Origin: Apostichopus japonicus
Lineage: Eukaryota > Echinodermata > Holothuroidea > Aspidochirotida > Stichopodidae
DNA length: 64,000 bases
Direction: 5' to 3'
NCBI RefSeq assembly: GCF_037975245.1
Contig: NC_092573.1
Location: 3,526,001-3,590,000, forward strand
Below the pieces are notes generated by a model. The model was not told the DNA's origin and ran no database searches. It worked only from the letters and a program-made list of their open reading frames with translations. The translations under genes were made by a program, and so were the position numbers. Below, in pieces: positions 46,680 through 61,693 of this stretch (position 1 is the stretch's first letter; every line of letters begins with the position of its first letter).

Positions 46680-49054
46680 ACACATAATTAAAGCTTTCAA
46701 GAGCGATGATTTCAGCTCGTAATTGTCGAACCCTGGAGCAACTATATAGATGTATAAGTTCAACATATAAGAATTTCAAACAGCAGGCGATATATTCTGC
46801 ATAATGAACACACACACACACACAGTCAATGAATAGAAAGCAACGCGAATTCAATACACGTTTCTAACTAATCAAAGCATTGTATATGGAAAATGCATTT
46901 AGCATACATCACAATGCATTTTTTTCCGAGGAGAGCTCTTTTCAGTTTTATCTGGTGTAAAAGAATTGCATATACTATACGCTAGGAGATGACAAATTTT
47001 CTTTTCGTTACATATTATTGTTCTTTGTTCTGTTTATTGAGTCAATAATGGAAGAGAATCTAGAATTGAATCCATTGTTTTCTTAAGGCTGGGTATTGAA
47101 GCGATGGGAGTGGGGATGGTGGTTTATAATAGGAAGATTTCATTCAGAAGTCTCAAGTCTCGGGGGAACAGTCCAGACACCGGCAAGGGATTTTTTTTAT
47201 TTGGCTAAGTAGTACTCAAGAGAGGTTGGTACTGCCAGGAATGGGGTAGCCTCCCAGTAATGCCAGCTTCCCCCTCCACTTAGGTTAATAGTTTAATGTT
47301 ATATCTCTGTTTCTGTAAACGCTTCCAATTTGAAAACTATTTTCCCCTTACTCTGCTTTTTATAATTGCTATTTTGTTTGTCCCTAATATGTTGATGACC
47401 CGCAGGGGCCGTCTCGATCAGCCCCCCCCCCCACCGCCACCAACCCCACGACACACACAACTTTCAAAAGGACCATAATAGTTGTCTGTAGTATGAACAA
47501 AAAGAAATGTAAGAATAACCACTGAAGAAGAACCTAAATTGCCATATGTGTGTGATTGTGTGTTTCTTAATAACTATGTATAGACTATATTTCAGAAGAA
47601 ATTTCCATGACATTGTCGTGACTTATCTCATACTGATATTACATATTCTTTATGCATTCTGGTGCAACTTATGTTAAAGTTCTTGAAACCATCCTTTTGC
47701 TGCCATTAAAGTGACTTCTTTAATTTCGAAGATAATGTCTTCGAATTCATCCTAACCTTTTACATCGTCACGTGTCTAAATTTGACATGAAATTTGAAGG
47801 TTCTTAAAGTTACCGATTTCTTTTTTTCCTTTTCATTACGGCAAATGTTACTTCATGTTCTTACATATACGCTCGCATTATACACCATTCCATGTGTATA
47901 TTGCTTGAGACACTGTTTCGAATGTCTGGGATATATTTGTACGGATGATATGAGAGGCCATAGAGCATATTAATTAATACATTTACTATTTCTCCCCCAT
48001 GCACCCGGGTAAGCCCAATAATAGATCGCTGAACTTGTATTTCCTTCTAGACATTTAGATCGATCTGTAAAAAGTTGTAAAACTGATTTATAATCGAATA
48101 GAATGGTTAAATATGCAGCTATCTATTCCAAAATAGGAAAAAGCAAGTTAGCTTCCATGTGAGTCATAGATTTTAATTTTCTCAGTACCGCTATATGGAA
48201 TAGTTTTAAGTAACATGACCATAGCCCTTGAACATGAATTTTGATGTTATATCGCATTTGACTGGGGATCTATTATTTATTTAATACACGTTCGATACAA
48301 CTAGGAATATTTATATCGCACCGCCATGTACTTTAAATAGACAACACAACAGTCATAGACGGATACGAGACACTTCCATGTATCTTAATGCTTTCTTTCG
48401 TCGGGAATTATTTGTCCCCAAAAACAAGTAACCGAGATGGAAGGTCATTACCATATCGCCGCCTAACCTACGCAATGACCTCGGTACGTTCTACTGTTAG
48501 AGAGTCACATTTGCTTAGTACATTTCCTTACGAGTACGGTAGTCTGATATACAATAGTTAACCAATGCAATGACTGCCATACTATATGGTTGAACATACG
48601 TAAGTGTCGAGATAATTATTTCGTATTAGTCATAAATTTCTTAATATAAACGCGCATGCTGAAAATTACTGGTAATCACTTACTGTAGGTCTCCTCGTAC
48701 TGAAAAGTGTGCAGTACAACAACACACACACACAGTACTACTGATTATAAACACGTATCAAAACTGTAATTTACATACTGAGGCCTCTCGACACACATAC
48801 ACACACTCACACATATAGTCTACACATACATAGATGCAGTATAAGAAAGCAAGTTTACAACAGACATAAAAGAGTATAGCCTGTTTGTGCTCATGACTGT
48901 AAGATTTACTGCAGGATAAATGTGCGCTACACTATTTAATTGAATACTACTCTTGACAAATCTACACACACTGTATGACGGGTTGTCTATGGTTGTTATA
49001 AAGAACGTCAGAATTTACAGTCGACCACGGCGGCTCTGTCTAACTATAATAGAC

Positions 49055-49057
<3 letters not shown>
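46680..49057. other. Upstream non-coding DNA
   Basis: Contains short (CA)n runs near 46807 and 48725 and a C-rich patch near 47421-47440. No exon or RNA gene recognised. Confidence 0.45.
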
Positions 49058-49115
<58 letters not shown>

Positions 49116-49144
49116 AATATATATATAAGAATATATATATATAC
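49058..49144. repeat. (TA)n array
   Basis: About 55 bp of pure TA, then two TATATATAAGAA units and a final TATATA run. Confidence 0.95.
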
Positions 49145-49898
49145 ATATAGCAAAGCATATGACGTGAAAGTCTTGTTTAGCGTACGATCGATGTATTAAC
49201 ATGAGCATACTTGTAACCACATGTGAATGAGGCAATGTGAAGAAAGATCACTTCCAAGTTAAACCTCGTATTGATAAACGTGTTATATCAAGGTAACATC
49301 AACTAGTAGAAGGTCACATATTATTTTCTATGTTCAAATCACATTACAACTTGACGGACATTGTCACAAAAACGATAATACGAGCATATCACTATAGATG
49401 AAATATAACCGTTATAAAGGTATAACGTTACATCTTAAGGGCCATGTCATACCATGAGGACATGCTATCAATTGTAACACATTTTGTAATGTATTATATT
49501 ACATTACGCAAGAAACAACGATTAGGTACCGGTAAGAGATAGCATTTTCTCCAATCTGCTCTTTCGGCCATGGAATAGAACGAGAGAGAAAGTATATGTA
49601 TTTATGTATGTATACATCTATGTACAGATGTATGTGAGGAATGAGGCCAAGTGTGATAGATAACTTGTAGTGAATATAATGTATATTGTTGAACTGTGAA
49701 TATTAGAGAAGGTAATGGAACTTCAGTGTAACATTTAAAGGGCCCATGTGTGCATCTCTCTTAATATATCAGTTACTGCCATACGGGACCCATGCTAGCT
49801 TTTAATGTTACAATGTTATAAAACTGGGATTGATATATGTAACGGTTCAGGTTCAAATAAGATCTTAATTCTAGACTTATTTCATATACATTTAACCA

Positions 49899-49942
49899 TG
49901 AATATATATATATATATTCATATATCTATATATATATATATA
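49899..49942. repeat. Palindromic TA tract
   Basis: A perfect 22-bp palindrome (TGAATATATAT and its complement) at 49899-49920 is followed by another TA run ending ACATTCA, an imperfect echo of the first arm. Confidence 0.8.
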
Positions 49943-52174
49943 CATTCACGTGACAAATCTCACGTCGGCTTGATTTTGGTTGATTAAGTAACTTCAGTCG
50001 TTTCACCTAAACCCGTAATGTCATGATCAACGTGAAACACTGAAGTAGCCTATTTGTTGAGTTACGTTTTACATACTGCGGAAAACAGAGAGACCCAAAT
50101 TATAAATGTTCCTCCATGTATAAAGAAGACAAAATCCTCAGAAATCAATGGCGTCACTAGTAAACTTGAAGTGGAAATCAAAGAAGCGATAAGTATTGGG
50201 CAAGTAATTGCTACGGTACCCTAGGGATACTTAATGAAAGTGTAATCAATTCATCATTTAAGCTGCAGATTACTGCAACGATTTTAATTTCCATTTAATG
50301 ACCATTTGCAAATGCTACTTTCATCAAATATCTTCTACAGTCGACGGTGAGCTACTTCGACCACATGGATGTGTTTGTTCTGTGAATGGTCAAATCATTT
50401 CATTACGAGCCCCGTTAATTCAAGTTACGCCAAGATTAAGATCTCGTAGACGGCATTATTGTAAGCAGTAACTTAATTAGCAACCGGTTTCTAAATGGTA
50501 ATGAGATTTCGCATCAAAGTAACCATCGAAACAAGAGTCGTAGATGTACATATAAAGACTAGTTGGTCTTCAGGGTGCACAAAGCTTAAAGCCGAGTGGA
50601 TTTCATGGTCATTATAAATATCATATCTAAATCATGAGATGTACATGTGAGTGAACATGTTAGTTCGAGAAAATTACGATAATTAGAAATATTGCAATGA
50701 GAATAATCAGATACCAGGTGAGTCATCGCGTTATCATTAACAACATGAACATAATTAAGAAATTGTTTGGGAAATATCCACTTCTATGAAAAACAATATA
50801 TTACAGGGGTTGTGCAACGTATACTTTAGCATGTTGTCCGACAAATTGTTACAATATGTAGGCTATAGTAAGATGGTCTTTGATTTAACATATCGGTGCA
50901 TGAATTAAGAGCTAATTATAAATGCAGATTCCCGGAGTCAGCATTTATAGAAACAATTCGGCAAGTTCCTGCATAGAAAGGGGGAGTCTCTAAATTAGGC
51001 CCTAAGCTACGACATCCAGTTTCTTCATTCTATTTCTAGAAATGTTAGGAAATCTATTTGGGGGGGGGGGGGCTGGGGTGGGGGCAGAAACATTATGTTT
51101 TTTCAATGTTTGATCCATCATTAACCAACACACGATTCAAATGAAGCTTTAAGCTAGCAGTGGCAGGTGTCTTGCAGTCAGGAAACATTGATTTCATACT
51201 CGTGAATGAAGCCAATAATCCGTTAAGGAAATAAGCTAACTAAACTAGCTAATCTACCGCAAAGAGAAATCATTGGAACAAAAAATCAATAATGTTTATT
51301 TTCGGTGTATTTGTTCCACGGTCAAACTTTTGTTCGTAGTTACAACAGCCCTCGGCGACAGCTGTGATTTCATTTTTTGCGACGATGTGATCTTCCAAAA
51401 GACAGAGAGAAATAAGCAAAAACGAGCGAGACAGGAATTAAATGATAGCTTCAGATGATTTTTGGACTATTACAAATTAAGGTTCAGGGGATAAAATTAC
51501 ACCATGCTCTCACCTTTACAATGTTTATAAAGCTGGAATGGATTAAGGTCCCTTCCGACGTAATTCTTGTTTTGAAAACAAGTTGCGATATTTTTGCTAA
51601 TTTTGTTTTTCAACCAAATATCAGTTATGTAACATTATATTACCTTTCTTTGTAAACATTTTTAAACTTGTTTAAAAACCAAAGTAAACTGACACTTGAG
51701 ACTTGCAAACAAGTTCTGATTAGCTTCCAGAACTCCAAATAAACTGACAAATCACCGCCACAGACTTGTAACAAATGGTATGGTAGTCTCATCAATTTGC
51801 GTTTGATTTGCGAGATACTCACGTTTACTTGACTCATAATAAGATGAGTTGCAAATCCTTTTAACTATCGGATAAAACGGGTTACGTAATTTCACGGTTA
51901 ATGTTTCATTCTCGCGAACATTTTTATCAATAAAGAACATCTCATTCCAATATCAAATTATACCAAGTCAGTTCATTCTACAAGAATACTTAAGTCATAA
52001 CCTGATCATATTTTGTGTAAATGAGTATTCTCTGATAAATATCATAATGGTACATTAAGTTTAAAATCCATAGGTAACGCCTATAGCAGAATTAGTTCAA
52101 GTATAAACCCACATTGCACATTTTACCTTGAAATGTAGTTCAAGGACTAAACTACCTATTGATTGGCTATGTTA
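49943..52174. other. Upstream non-coding DNA
   Basis: A poly-G and G-rich tract lies at about 51060-51086. Otherwise AT-rich with no recognised gene. Confidence 0.45.
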
Positions 52175-52210
52175 ATATATATATATATATATATATATGT
52201 ACATATATAA

Positions 52211-52242
<32 letters not shown>

Positions 52243-52272
52243 ATATATCCATATGTAAATATATATATATCT
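52175..52272. repeat. Interrupted (TA)n array
   Basis: TA blocks separated by GTACATA, AAATA, TTTATA and CCATATGTAAA interruptions. Confidence 0.85.
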
Positions 52273-53028
52273 ATACTTGTATACTTGAATTAATTCTACT
52301 TTCTCAATTTTCATTTGTTTTACCGCAAAAGACCTTAAAAGTGCGACACCTAATATCGATCACTTGGTATTCACAAATGGGAATAGGATAAGCCATTCAC
52401 ACGTTTTAAACCAACTGTCAGTTTCCGTTTAACACCTTTAAGAGTTACTAGTGTGCAACAGTTGTATTCTGATCTATGAATTGAGTTTATTTAGTGACAG
52501 GGAGATTGCTCAGGGAGAAGAAAGTCGATATTTAGGTAAACATCTGCTTTACACCCCATATAGCAAGGATAAATATTGCAAACATTGTAAATTTGTAAAA
52601 AAAAACTCATCAACTTCTACTGATCATATGGTACGAATCTATTATTGTAAACACCAAATGGACATCAATTTTATCCTCTCCAAAGTATATATAAACAGCT
52701 AACATTTACACCTATTTCAGAGGAATTTCATATTAAAAGGGACAGAAACCCAGCCATGAACTTTAGCTTATATGATGGAGATCTTTGTGAAGAACCATTC
52801 ACCAAAACAACTAAGCAAAAATCTTGCTCATTTTGGGAGATATCCTAGTTCAAATAGTCATGTCTTGGATCTGTCATTTGTAAACACTGTGATCATCTCA
52901 TATTACAACTAGCTTCTGGAAACTTTGACTATTTTTATTTTAATATTTTCAAGGTAAAATTTATCCAATAACATTTCTGTTATGGAAATACACACTGTAA
53001 AAAAAAGACATAACGAAAATGTTAGAAA

Positions 53029-53165
53029 ATATATATATATATATATATAGCCTATATATATATATAGCCTATATATATATATATAGCCTATATATAAATA
53101 AATCTATCTATATATATAGATATAGATATATATATAGATATAGATATGAATATATATATATACGG
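53029..53165. repeat. Compound TA, TAGCC and GATA-type microsatellite
   Basis: Three TA blocks are separated by TAGCCTATA, then come ATAAATAAATCTATC and repeated TAGATATAGATA units before a final TA run. Confidence 0.85.
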
Positions 53166-56100
53166 ATGAATAAATTAGCATAATTTCTGTCGTCAAAAAT
53201 AAAACACAACCAGTCTCGTAAGTATACCCTATAGGAACGGGTCTCGCTACCAAAAAAAAATAATGGGAATACAAGGCAATAATATCGATTTAAATTTTGT
53301 GACATAATGACACAAAGCACTCCAGTGCAGTTCAAGATATTACAATACAATGTAATTCAATACAGATCATTAAACATTATATACAACATATGTAACTTTG
53401 GAATAGACAAACCACAATTTAGTGTAGCGCAATCATAAGACACTTCAAGTTTGAACTAGCTATTTGAGGTTCGTTGTCATTTTCTATCAACTTTAACAAA
53501 CCAATAGAGTCAAAGTATTCGATAGTGTTTTGATTAAACTTAAAATGTCTTTCTTTTATTAATGATATGGATTAATTCCGTGCACGCTGTGATTGATAAT
53601 TAGCGAGAATTAATGAATACATATGAAGTGACCGGAAGTCAATGCCAAAACCTTGCCAGGTCAACAATCGCTGTCGACCCGAGCGAGAGTACATACGGTA
53701 TAAGGAGACAGGTTAAGTGAAGAAATCCAAGTACGTTTACTGTACATAGAATTCAAATTATTTAGTCTCCATGAAGAAATTTATCATGTATTATTAAATT
53801 ATATATAAAATCAAGTCAGATATGTTCAAAGTTTTGGACGTTCGTTTCGTTATTTGAATGAAACTGGACACTATAGTGAAACTACAAAAGTGGGAAGCAT
53901 AAGTTGACAAAAGAGATCCATAATGTACCAAATTAGTTGTAAATTTTGGTAGAATTATAAGAATATTCTTTTAATGGATTACCATTTGCGCTAGGGCACT
54001 CACACAATATTGTTACTATACCGCATAGGTTTATGATAACGTTATAAAATATTCACTCTTGTACACAGGAGTATAATATTCATATATAGCAGTGCTTATA
54101 GTATAGCATATACTGTACAAGATAGTGTAACGCTAGACGAGCAAAAAATGCTGGTCTATAGTTATTTAATATTCATAATACCATTTGCAATCTTGACGGC
54201 ATATCATTTTGCAGTTGCTATGGTGAATGCCAGGAAAGTTATAGTCGTGTAACTCAAAGCCTACACCGTACTGGATATGGTTTAAAGTCAAGGGCACATG
54301 ATGCAATATGAGAAACCTTCCAAGAGCACATCAAAAATATTAAAAAAAAATATAAAAAATAGATCAACATTCTGATGAAACTTCGTATCGTATGGTTTGT
54401 AGTAAGAGATATGTTGACCTTAGAAATGTGCACTCTGCAAGTTCAATATATAGTAATAAATAGTAATAATAATATATATAAAAAAAATCGAATGGTATAT
54501 TACCCTTGTTTACTGACCGACCATGGTACAACGTTGGTAGTCAAAACTATTCGTTTGAAGGTCTATTGATAAGACTTCGTCTAAATTTTACAGTACTGTT
54601 TGGAGAAATGATTTCAAAAAGAAGGCAAAAACAAATCCTTGTGTTTATAGAAGTGGTTGTATATGTAAAACATTGTAAATGTTAGTAATGTTGTATCGCT
54701 ATGGACTGCGCTTTTTATTTAAAATTTCAATATCAAAGACAAATAGTGTTTTGGGCGACGCCCATATAAGCGATGACATCCTCATGCTAAAATGTGTATA
54801 AAGTATACCAAACGAATAAAGTGCAGGATTGATATTTTCAAAACCGATCGAGCTGTGTATGAACACGGGCGGGGGAGGGGTGGGGTGGAACAATGAGAGT
54901 CCTTTAACGTTTAACCTTTGTTTAAGCTTTAGACATTAGGTTTCTATAATGTGTGATGCCAAGTTTGCAAATTTTTGTTTAAAATTTCAGAAGGTTGTAT
55001 TTATAAGCAGTTCGTCAATACAACATGTATTAAGCAACAGGAAGGACAAAAATAAACATATCGAGACTAATGCGTCACACAAATGTTCATTAATTTTTTG
55101 GTTTTTCTTTGGGGGGGAGGGGGTGAGAGAGACACGTGGTGACGATTGTTGTATCAGAATGAGAAGATGGCGATGAAGTATTAGCACAATTTTGCTGCCG
55201 TTCATTTTTGAACTTCATTTTATATGTTAATATGCTTGTAAAACAAATGAGATTGTACATTTTGTCAACACTCTGCGATATACATGATTATCTTATTCTG
55301 CATTTGTTACTAACGTAATTCAGAAGAAATGCAAAATTTACCATTTTTATGAGACTGCTCTCTAATATTTTTACATAATTTGGAGGGATGCTTTTGCATA
55401 ATTCTTAACTTGAATGACAAGTTATTCCTATATATAACCGCAATGATGCTTTTTTGGTTACTTTGCCTTGTTTAAGGTTGTGTCTACAACCTTCAAGCGA
55501 TTCATTCATTTTGTTATTCTTCCAACGAAATAAATATTTAACAAAAAAAAATACCACACTACTATACATTATTCACATCTATGTCATTTGTCTTAAATTG
55601 AAGTTGAATTTATACAACTGTTAGATTTTTGTGTTGTTGTGAGTTTTGGCTGTCTACATTTTTATAAAATCAAACTGCCACAAAATATCGACAGAAAAGT
55701 CAGGCTGCAGGCAATTAGTACCTGTCACAAGGTCATGCACCATACGATATTATAGACAGTCAGAGAGGGGAAAAAAACACTATAGATTTGACGTTCGATA
55801 GCTTCTCCCTCATTAAAACAGAATTTGGAGATGAAAAATTAATGTGCTGTTGATATAAGAGGAATACTGACATATTTCTTCGACCTAAACAAGCGGTAAC
55901 CACTTTCTTCGGCCGCAGAATGATATCGCATAAGGATTTGCACATATATTGTAACACCGTCATAGTTTTAGTTACATGAGTTATTTTCAAGATATTTGTC
56001 CATGCTGCTATAATTTGTCAACATACGGTATTTTCCAGCTGGTCTATAACACGGATTTTGTCAACAGAAACCATGCATGCATGTAAACGGAATACTAAAA

Positions 56101-58786
56101 AAAAAATAGATTATTAAAAACAAATGTGAGATTTTTGTTTTTGAAACTTTCTACAACTTTGTTAAATCAACTGTACAATTGAGTTGACGGTCGTGCGGTT
56201 ATACTGTCGAAAGTCAGTTTAGTTTATAATTCAATTTGTTGAACACAAAAAATGTACATGACAATGAATGTCACATCATGCAATAACATCTCTGAATCAT
56301 TGTAATATATCCCTCCTGGTAAAAAATTAATAACGGCATCTTGCCTTACCAAAGTCAACCATCACTTCAATAATCAACATAACCTCCATATATCTGCTGT
56401 ACCTTTGGCAGGCCAAGCTTACGAATGGCAAGTAAAAATAACGTCTATACGGAGTACGCTAAGGAGTATGTATACCTGCGCATACAGTTGATGTTATGCG
56501 AAACTACATTCCATCAACATATGACAGCATTTGGTATGTCAGTAGTACCAACCGCTACCTAACTAAGCTATGTGACAGATTCACATACATGAATCTATTG
56601 ACGTATCATTAGCCAGGGACCTCCCCCCCCCCCACCTTTCACATCATTTGAAGAAAAGGGCTATAAACATTGCACTTCCTAGTCGAAGTATCTAATGAAT
56701 GTTTGTGATTGGCTTTGTCGAAGAGGGCTTCAATTGAGTCAGAAACCATATACAAAGAGACCTATAAGATCTTAGTGAATCCCATTAAAGAACTTTGGCT
56801 ATTTAGTTAATCCAATGTATCTATTTTTAGCATTAGAATGGATATGATAGCCGAGAAGAATTCAAATGACTTTTATTTCAGTGATGCTGATATCGCTCGG
56901 GGTTAATACACATCGTTAACCGTATATATGACGAGACATCATCTAAACATACGACTGCTTATACGATAAACCTGCATGGTGAATTGTACAAAAGCGTATA
57001 TATATATATTAACGTTCGGGGGTTGTACTTTTAAGGTTACACAAGGGGTAGACGCGTGCTATATAGAAGTCAAAAGTTTGTAAATTACATCCCTGGAGTA
57101 ACTCATCTACACATGGCAAGCACTTTGCTCAATGTACATAGGTCAAAGTTCATATCATTACAAGAAGAGATACGGACCGGCACAGACGAAATTAAACTTT
57201 CATTCCATTCCGAAATCAAAGTCTTGCAAAAGGAGGGGGAAATCAAGGGTTTTTGTGTAAATGGAACATTACCCATAAGTTGATATATCATATCGTACCC
57301 AGATCACAGAATGATACTTCTATGGTTTAAAATTTGCCATAATTTCATAGATCTCATTTACATAATGAGGAGATATTTTATTGTTAATTATTGCCTAACA
57401 GGATACCCACAAAGAGGTTAATGTTAAAGACTATATTTACATCTCATGCATATTGGCATTATTGTTGTACCCACAAATTTAAGAATGATTCTTATTTCTA
57501 TTTTTAATATTGAGAACAACAAATTACACTTTATATAGGCCTAGCCAAGATATATATTTTCCTTCTATGAGGCTGTTCATGTAGCATACAAGGTAAATAT
57601 GAAAGAAAGGTTATTGTTTGAAAGAAATAGTCGAATTGTAGTCTACGGCCAAATGGACGATGCAGATAACAGTACAATTTGAAGTCATTCTTCCATGCAC
57701 TGGCTATATAATTAAGAGCGCCGCAATTAATCACATAATATACAAAAGCAATAGACCCTTTATGTAAATGACTTGAAGATTTAGTCGACTACACTTGAGA
57801 TTGACTACGTCGCCATGGAATGACTTTTGAAGTGGATATAACGTTGCCGCCATAGTAAGTATACAATAGTCTTAATGAGGGTACACGATACTGCTAAAGT
57901 AAATTGTTGACATCTAGAAGTATATGTTATAATCTCAAACTGGCAGTCTCTCTTCAAAAACTTATCGCTTTTGTATTACCGTTTTGGCAATGAAAAAACA
58001 AACGTTTGGTAACTTCGCCTGCAGATTTCACTCACAAGAGACGTATATATATAAATTGTAAAAAACAGACGAAGAAGAACGTAAGTATTATAACAATCTT
58101 CCATATATTATCCAGACCAGCTTGCCTATAAAATGTCGTCCAAACAACCTGTATATTCCCCTACGCAGACACTCAGTAAAGGAGAGAAGTGAGGGTTTTG
58201 AATGCTCTCACGCAAATGTTGAACAATTAAAGTAAGGGTATATATACCAGTACATTCTGCATTCCAAGGAGTGTATTACAGGGTATTTCGTCAAAGTAAA
58301 ACCAACAATACATAACAGTTTGCTAGGATTCCTTCGTTATTTCAATAAACTGTATATACGAATGAGTATATACGGTCATAGCATGTAACGTTCATACATT
58401 GGCAAACTTGTACAGACCTATTAGCTTTCTCATGTTTCAGTCCGCTGAGGCTTATTTCAAGCCCTGCAGTTGGAAACAATCGATTAGTTTGCATAGTTAC
58501 ATAAATGCACCAGTGTTGAAAATTACATAGCTGTTATCACATTGTCGCCGACTATATAGTTGTACTAATATAAGGCGAATTGCAATGTGTACTTTTGATA
58601 TTTGAAATTGTGTAATACATTTAGAAGTGTGGCGCAGGTGATACAGCACGGTTTATAATGTGTGAATGCTCCCACATCACTGTAGATCAGTATCCACTCG
58701 ATCCCCCAAGAGACGTCTTCTGTGCGGTTGAGGTGATAGTTTAACTACAACCATGACTTACACAAAGATATTATCAACCTTACATT
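53166..58786. other. Upstream non-coding DNA
   Basis: G-rich patches near 54868-54885 and 55110-55122 and a C-run near 56625 are the only marked features. Open frames such as 57056-57283 (plus strand) have no recognisable domain. Confidence 0.45.
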
Positions 58787-58860
58787 GATCTATAATAAAG
58801 CTATTACACAAGTATATATATATATATACTTGTGTAATAGCTTTATTATAGATTACACAA

Positions 58861-58900
<40 letters not shown>

Positions 58901-58925
58901 TTGTGTAATAGCTTTATTATAGATC
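58787..58925. repeat. Nested perfect palindromes around (TA)n
   Basis: A perfect 66-bp palindrome occupies 58788-58853 (33-bp arms, starting ATCTATAATAAAGC). It is joined directly to a perfect 56-bp palindrome at 58853-58908 (28-bp arms, starting TTACACAAG with a TA core). The sequence then continues into TAGCTTTATTATAGATC, so the outermost arms at 58787-58805 and 58907-58925 also pair perfectly. The single-copy arm is therefore present three times and partly a fourth. Confidence 0.95.
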
Positions 58926-59750
58926 AACAGTTCTAGCATTGTTTGATACAGGTGGCAGAATGCCTACCGTCGAAGGCGACCCTTCTTGCTGGTTTCGAGC
59001 CTCTGGTCACACAATTCAGTGTCCATTGTCTAGTCATTTTGGGTGTCCGCATATAAAGCGGGAGGCCCATATATCAGAACCATGATAGTGTCCTTACGTA
59101 TCATTATAACTGTCCATTACTATAACTATTTCGTTCATGTCATAAAATGAGCTCATAGTTTGTAGTCTTCATTATCAAAAGTGATTTACCAAAATAATAT
59201 TTTGTTGTTGTTGAAAAGATTGGGCATGCAAACTGAATGAATACAAAGTTACCCTGCATGCCACTTGTCTTTTGACGTTGTTTGTTGTTTTCTAGATAGC
59301 TTATATGTAGTAGAAGTTAGGAATTTTCCCTCCTGCTGATGATATTTGTCTGTTTTAGGTATATCGACCGAATTTACTATTATTCGTATTGGCTGCACAA
59401 CAGAGCCTCGCACGTTCATGAATATAACACAAGAAGGCAAACTCAACTCAATTATGAATATTCACCGAGGAAGGTTATGAATTATGTATGAGAGACCGTT
59501 TTTGTTTTGTTTTAGGTTGGTTTATTTAATCGTTGTCATTGTGTAGCTACAAGGAATTTTACAAGTTCTAAGTTATCTTATATTGGTTTCAAATTCCTTG
59601 AATCCACTATAACAGAGAGTGTAGCTCGTGATGTTAACACCATTGTATTTCATTCCATAGACCAAAGCAGGAAATAGAAAGATCAATACGTCTTGTAAAA
59701 TGACGTCATAATGAAGTAAAATGCAAACTATTCTCTTTTACCACTGAGTA
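58926..59750. other. Upstream non-coding DNA
   Basis: No gene recognised. A CRE octamer lies at 59701-59708. Confidence 0.45.
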
Positions 59751-59773
59751 ATATATATATATATATATATATG

Positions 59774-59809
<36 letters not shown>
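59751..59809. repeat. (TA)n array
   Basis: TA runs of about 22 and 32 bp flank a GTATGTA interruption. Confidence 0.95.
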
Positions 59810-59810
<1 letters not shown>

Positions 59811-61644
59811 AGCGTTTGGGTGTTACATGCAGAAGGTATCAAACATAATATTAAACGTGTACTGTTGAACGTGAATATTCTTTCCGATATGATACTTTAC
59901 ATCACCATCTATGTAAAATAATCTGACATTACATTTACAGTGTATCCACCCGTTTTCATAAGTAACGTTGTAACACTTAATGATATTTCCTCTACAAAAC
60001 AAACGTCACTAAAATGTTTCTATTTTTTTTAAATGCAGGCCTATCACGCTTTCATAATGCAGGTGTTCGAAGCCTAACCTATTTTTAAAAAGTAGGAATC
60101 CTGGCAAGCTTGACTGTTGTTGTTACTAATTTTAAAGGAAGTGAATACCACGTACTGTATAAAGGCGTACTCACTGAAAAGTTGGACCTTATTTTTCGAT
60201 ATACGAAGCAACTTTTTTTGCAAAGTTCTTTGATATGATTTCATTATTTAACTATAGTCAATAGAGTTGGATGATTGTAAATTCTGTTTTTGTTGCTTAC
60301 TGTTGACTGTTCAATTTCATTGTAACAAAGGACAATACAGTTTTGTGTACTATGTGGGTTCAATGGTTTTACGGTATTCTGCATGACCTCTTACGTGCGT
60401 TAAATTATACTATATAGTTTAAATATGGACATGTCAGCTTTATCGTCTTCATATTTGCTGTGTAATTCTCAGTTCCAATAATACATGTTTCATATTTGAA
60501 TTTGTTTTTTTCACTCCTTACCCGTTTGCATTCACATATTATCCTGTAAGATCAGTGGGGCGTCACGTGTTATTTTGTTCTTAATTTCTGAAGTATATCA
60601 GCAAAACAAATCCACACACTATAAAACTGCAAAAGCAATAAAACCTACGAGCTTGTGAATTGTTTTGTTGTCTAAGCGGCATTAGTATCGAACAGCTCGA
60701 TATTTGGAGGCAAGTGTTCTTTCTACCAGTAGAAAAGACAAAATATGAAAAGGTCAGTTCTGTTCACGGTTGATTGTATTTCATAATATCTTCCCCTTGG
60801 AGTCAACCAATGCAATACACACCTCAAAACAGGTCGAGTTATTTAGTTTCAGGAATATGCGGAAACCAAGTGCCACACTTCAGTGTGGCGTTATAGTTCA
60901 AAGAGATGACTATATATATGCAACATATATGGTACCGGTATGTTATGTATACTGGATTATTTACCCTAAACACGTTTGAAAGACAACCACTGTTGCCACA
61001 CTGGATGTAACGTGGCATTTCTTCAGGTCAAGATTACTTTGGGTCTATATAGCTTATAGATTCATCATGCGTTGTTACAATGTTGCTATCACTTTAAATT
61101 TTGTAACGAGATCATGTACTCTACTACGGTGTTGCTGTATCATTCAGCTGGATCATTTGATGTAACAATAGCCTGCCATTTAATTATATTAACAAGTTTA
61201 TGTTTTCAAATACTACTGAATAGTCCTTAAAATGTTTTACAAAAACAGTTGGATAATACACATGGAATTTCCAAACCAAAGCGTTACAAGAGTGATTCAG
61301 TAGTGAGCTAAATCGCCTGTTTCGTCACACAGTTAAATTCTACTGGGGATGTGCTCCAATGACCGCAGGGTTTTCTAATCCAATCCAACCCCCCCTCTCC
61401 ACCCCTCCCCCCAACCCCACCGCCTCCGCATTTCCACCTTTGTTGAACGTAAACATCCATTCACACGCGTTTATATCAGCAGGTATACCCTCGGAGACTT
61501 TTCAACGATAATGCGATTATAAATTGATCGTAACAGGACAACCTCTTTTAGATTTTACTTTTACTAACAGAGATATTGTGGTGTGTGTTTGTACTGCAAT
61601 GTGAAGACAAAAAAGTCATATTGCGTGTCTATCATATTGTGTGT
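59810..61644. other. Upstream non-coding DNA
   Basis: A C-rich patch is present at about 61388-61425. No exon recognised. Confidence 0.45.
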
Positions 61645-61693
61645 GGGTTTTTTTTTTTTTTTGGCTCTGTTTTTTTTTGGGGGGGGGGGGGGT
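61645..61693. repeat. Poly-T, poly-G low-complexity block
   Basis: About 18 T, then GGCTCTG, about 9 T and about 14 G. The phrase GGCTCTGTTTTT occurs on both sides of the G run (61662 and 61697), suggesting slippage or a short duplication. Confidence 0.85.

Noticed and set aside
57056-57283. 75-codon plus-strand open frame
   Set aside because: Reads somewhat like protein but has no motif, no neighbouring exon and a minus-strand frame over the same bases.
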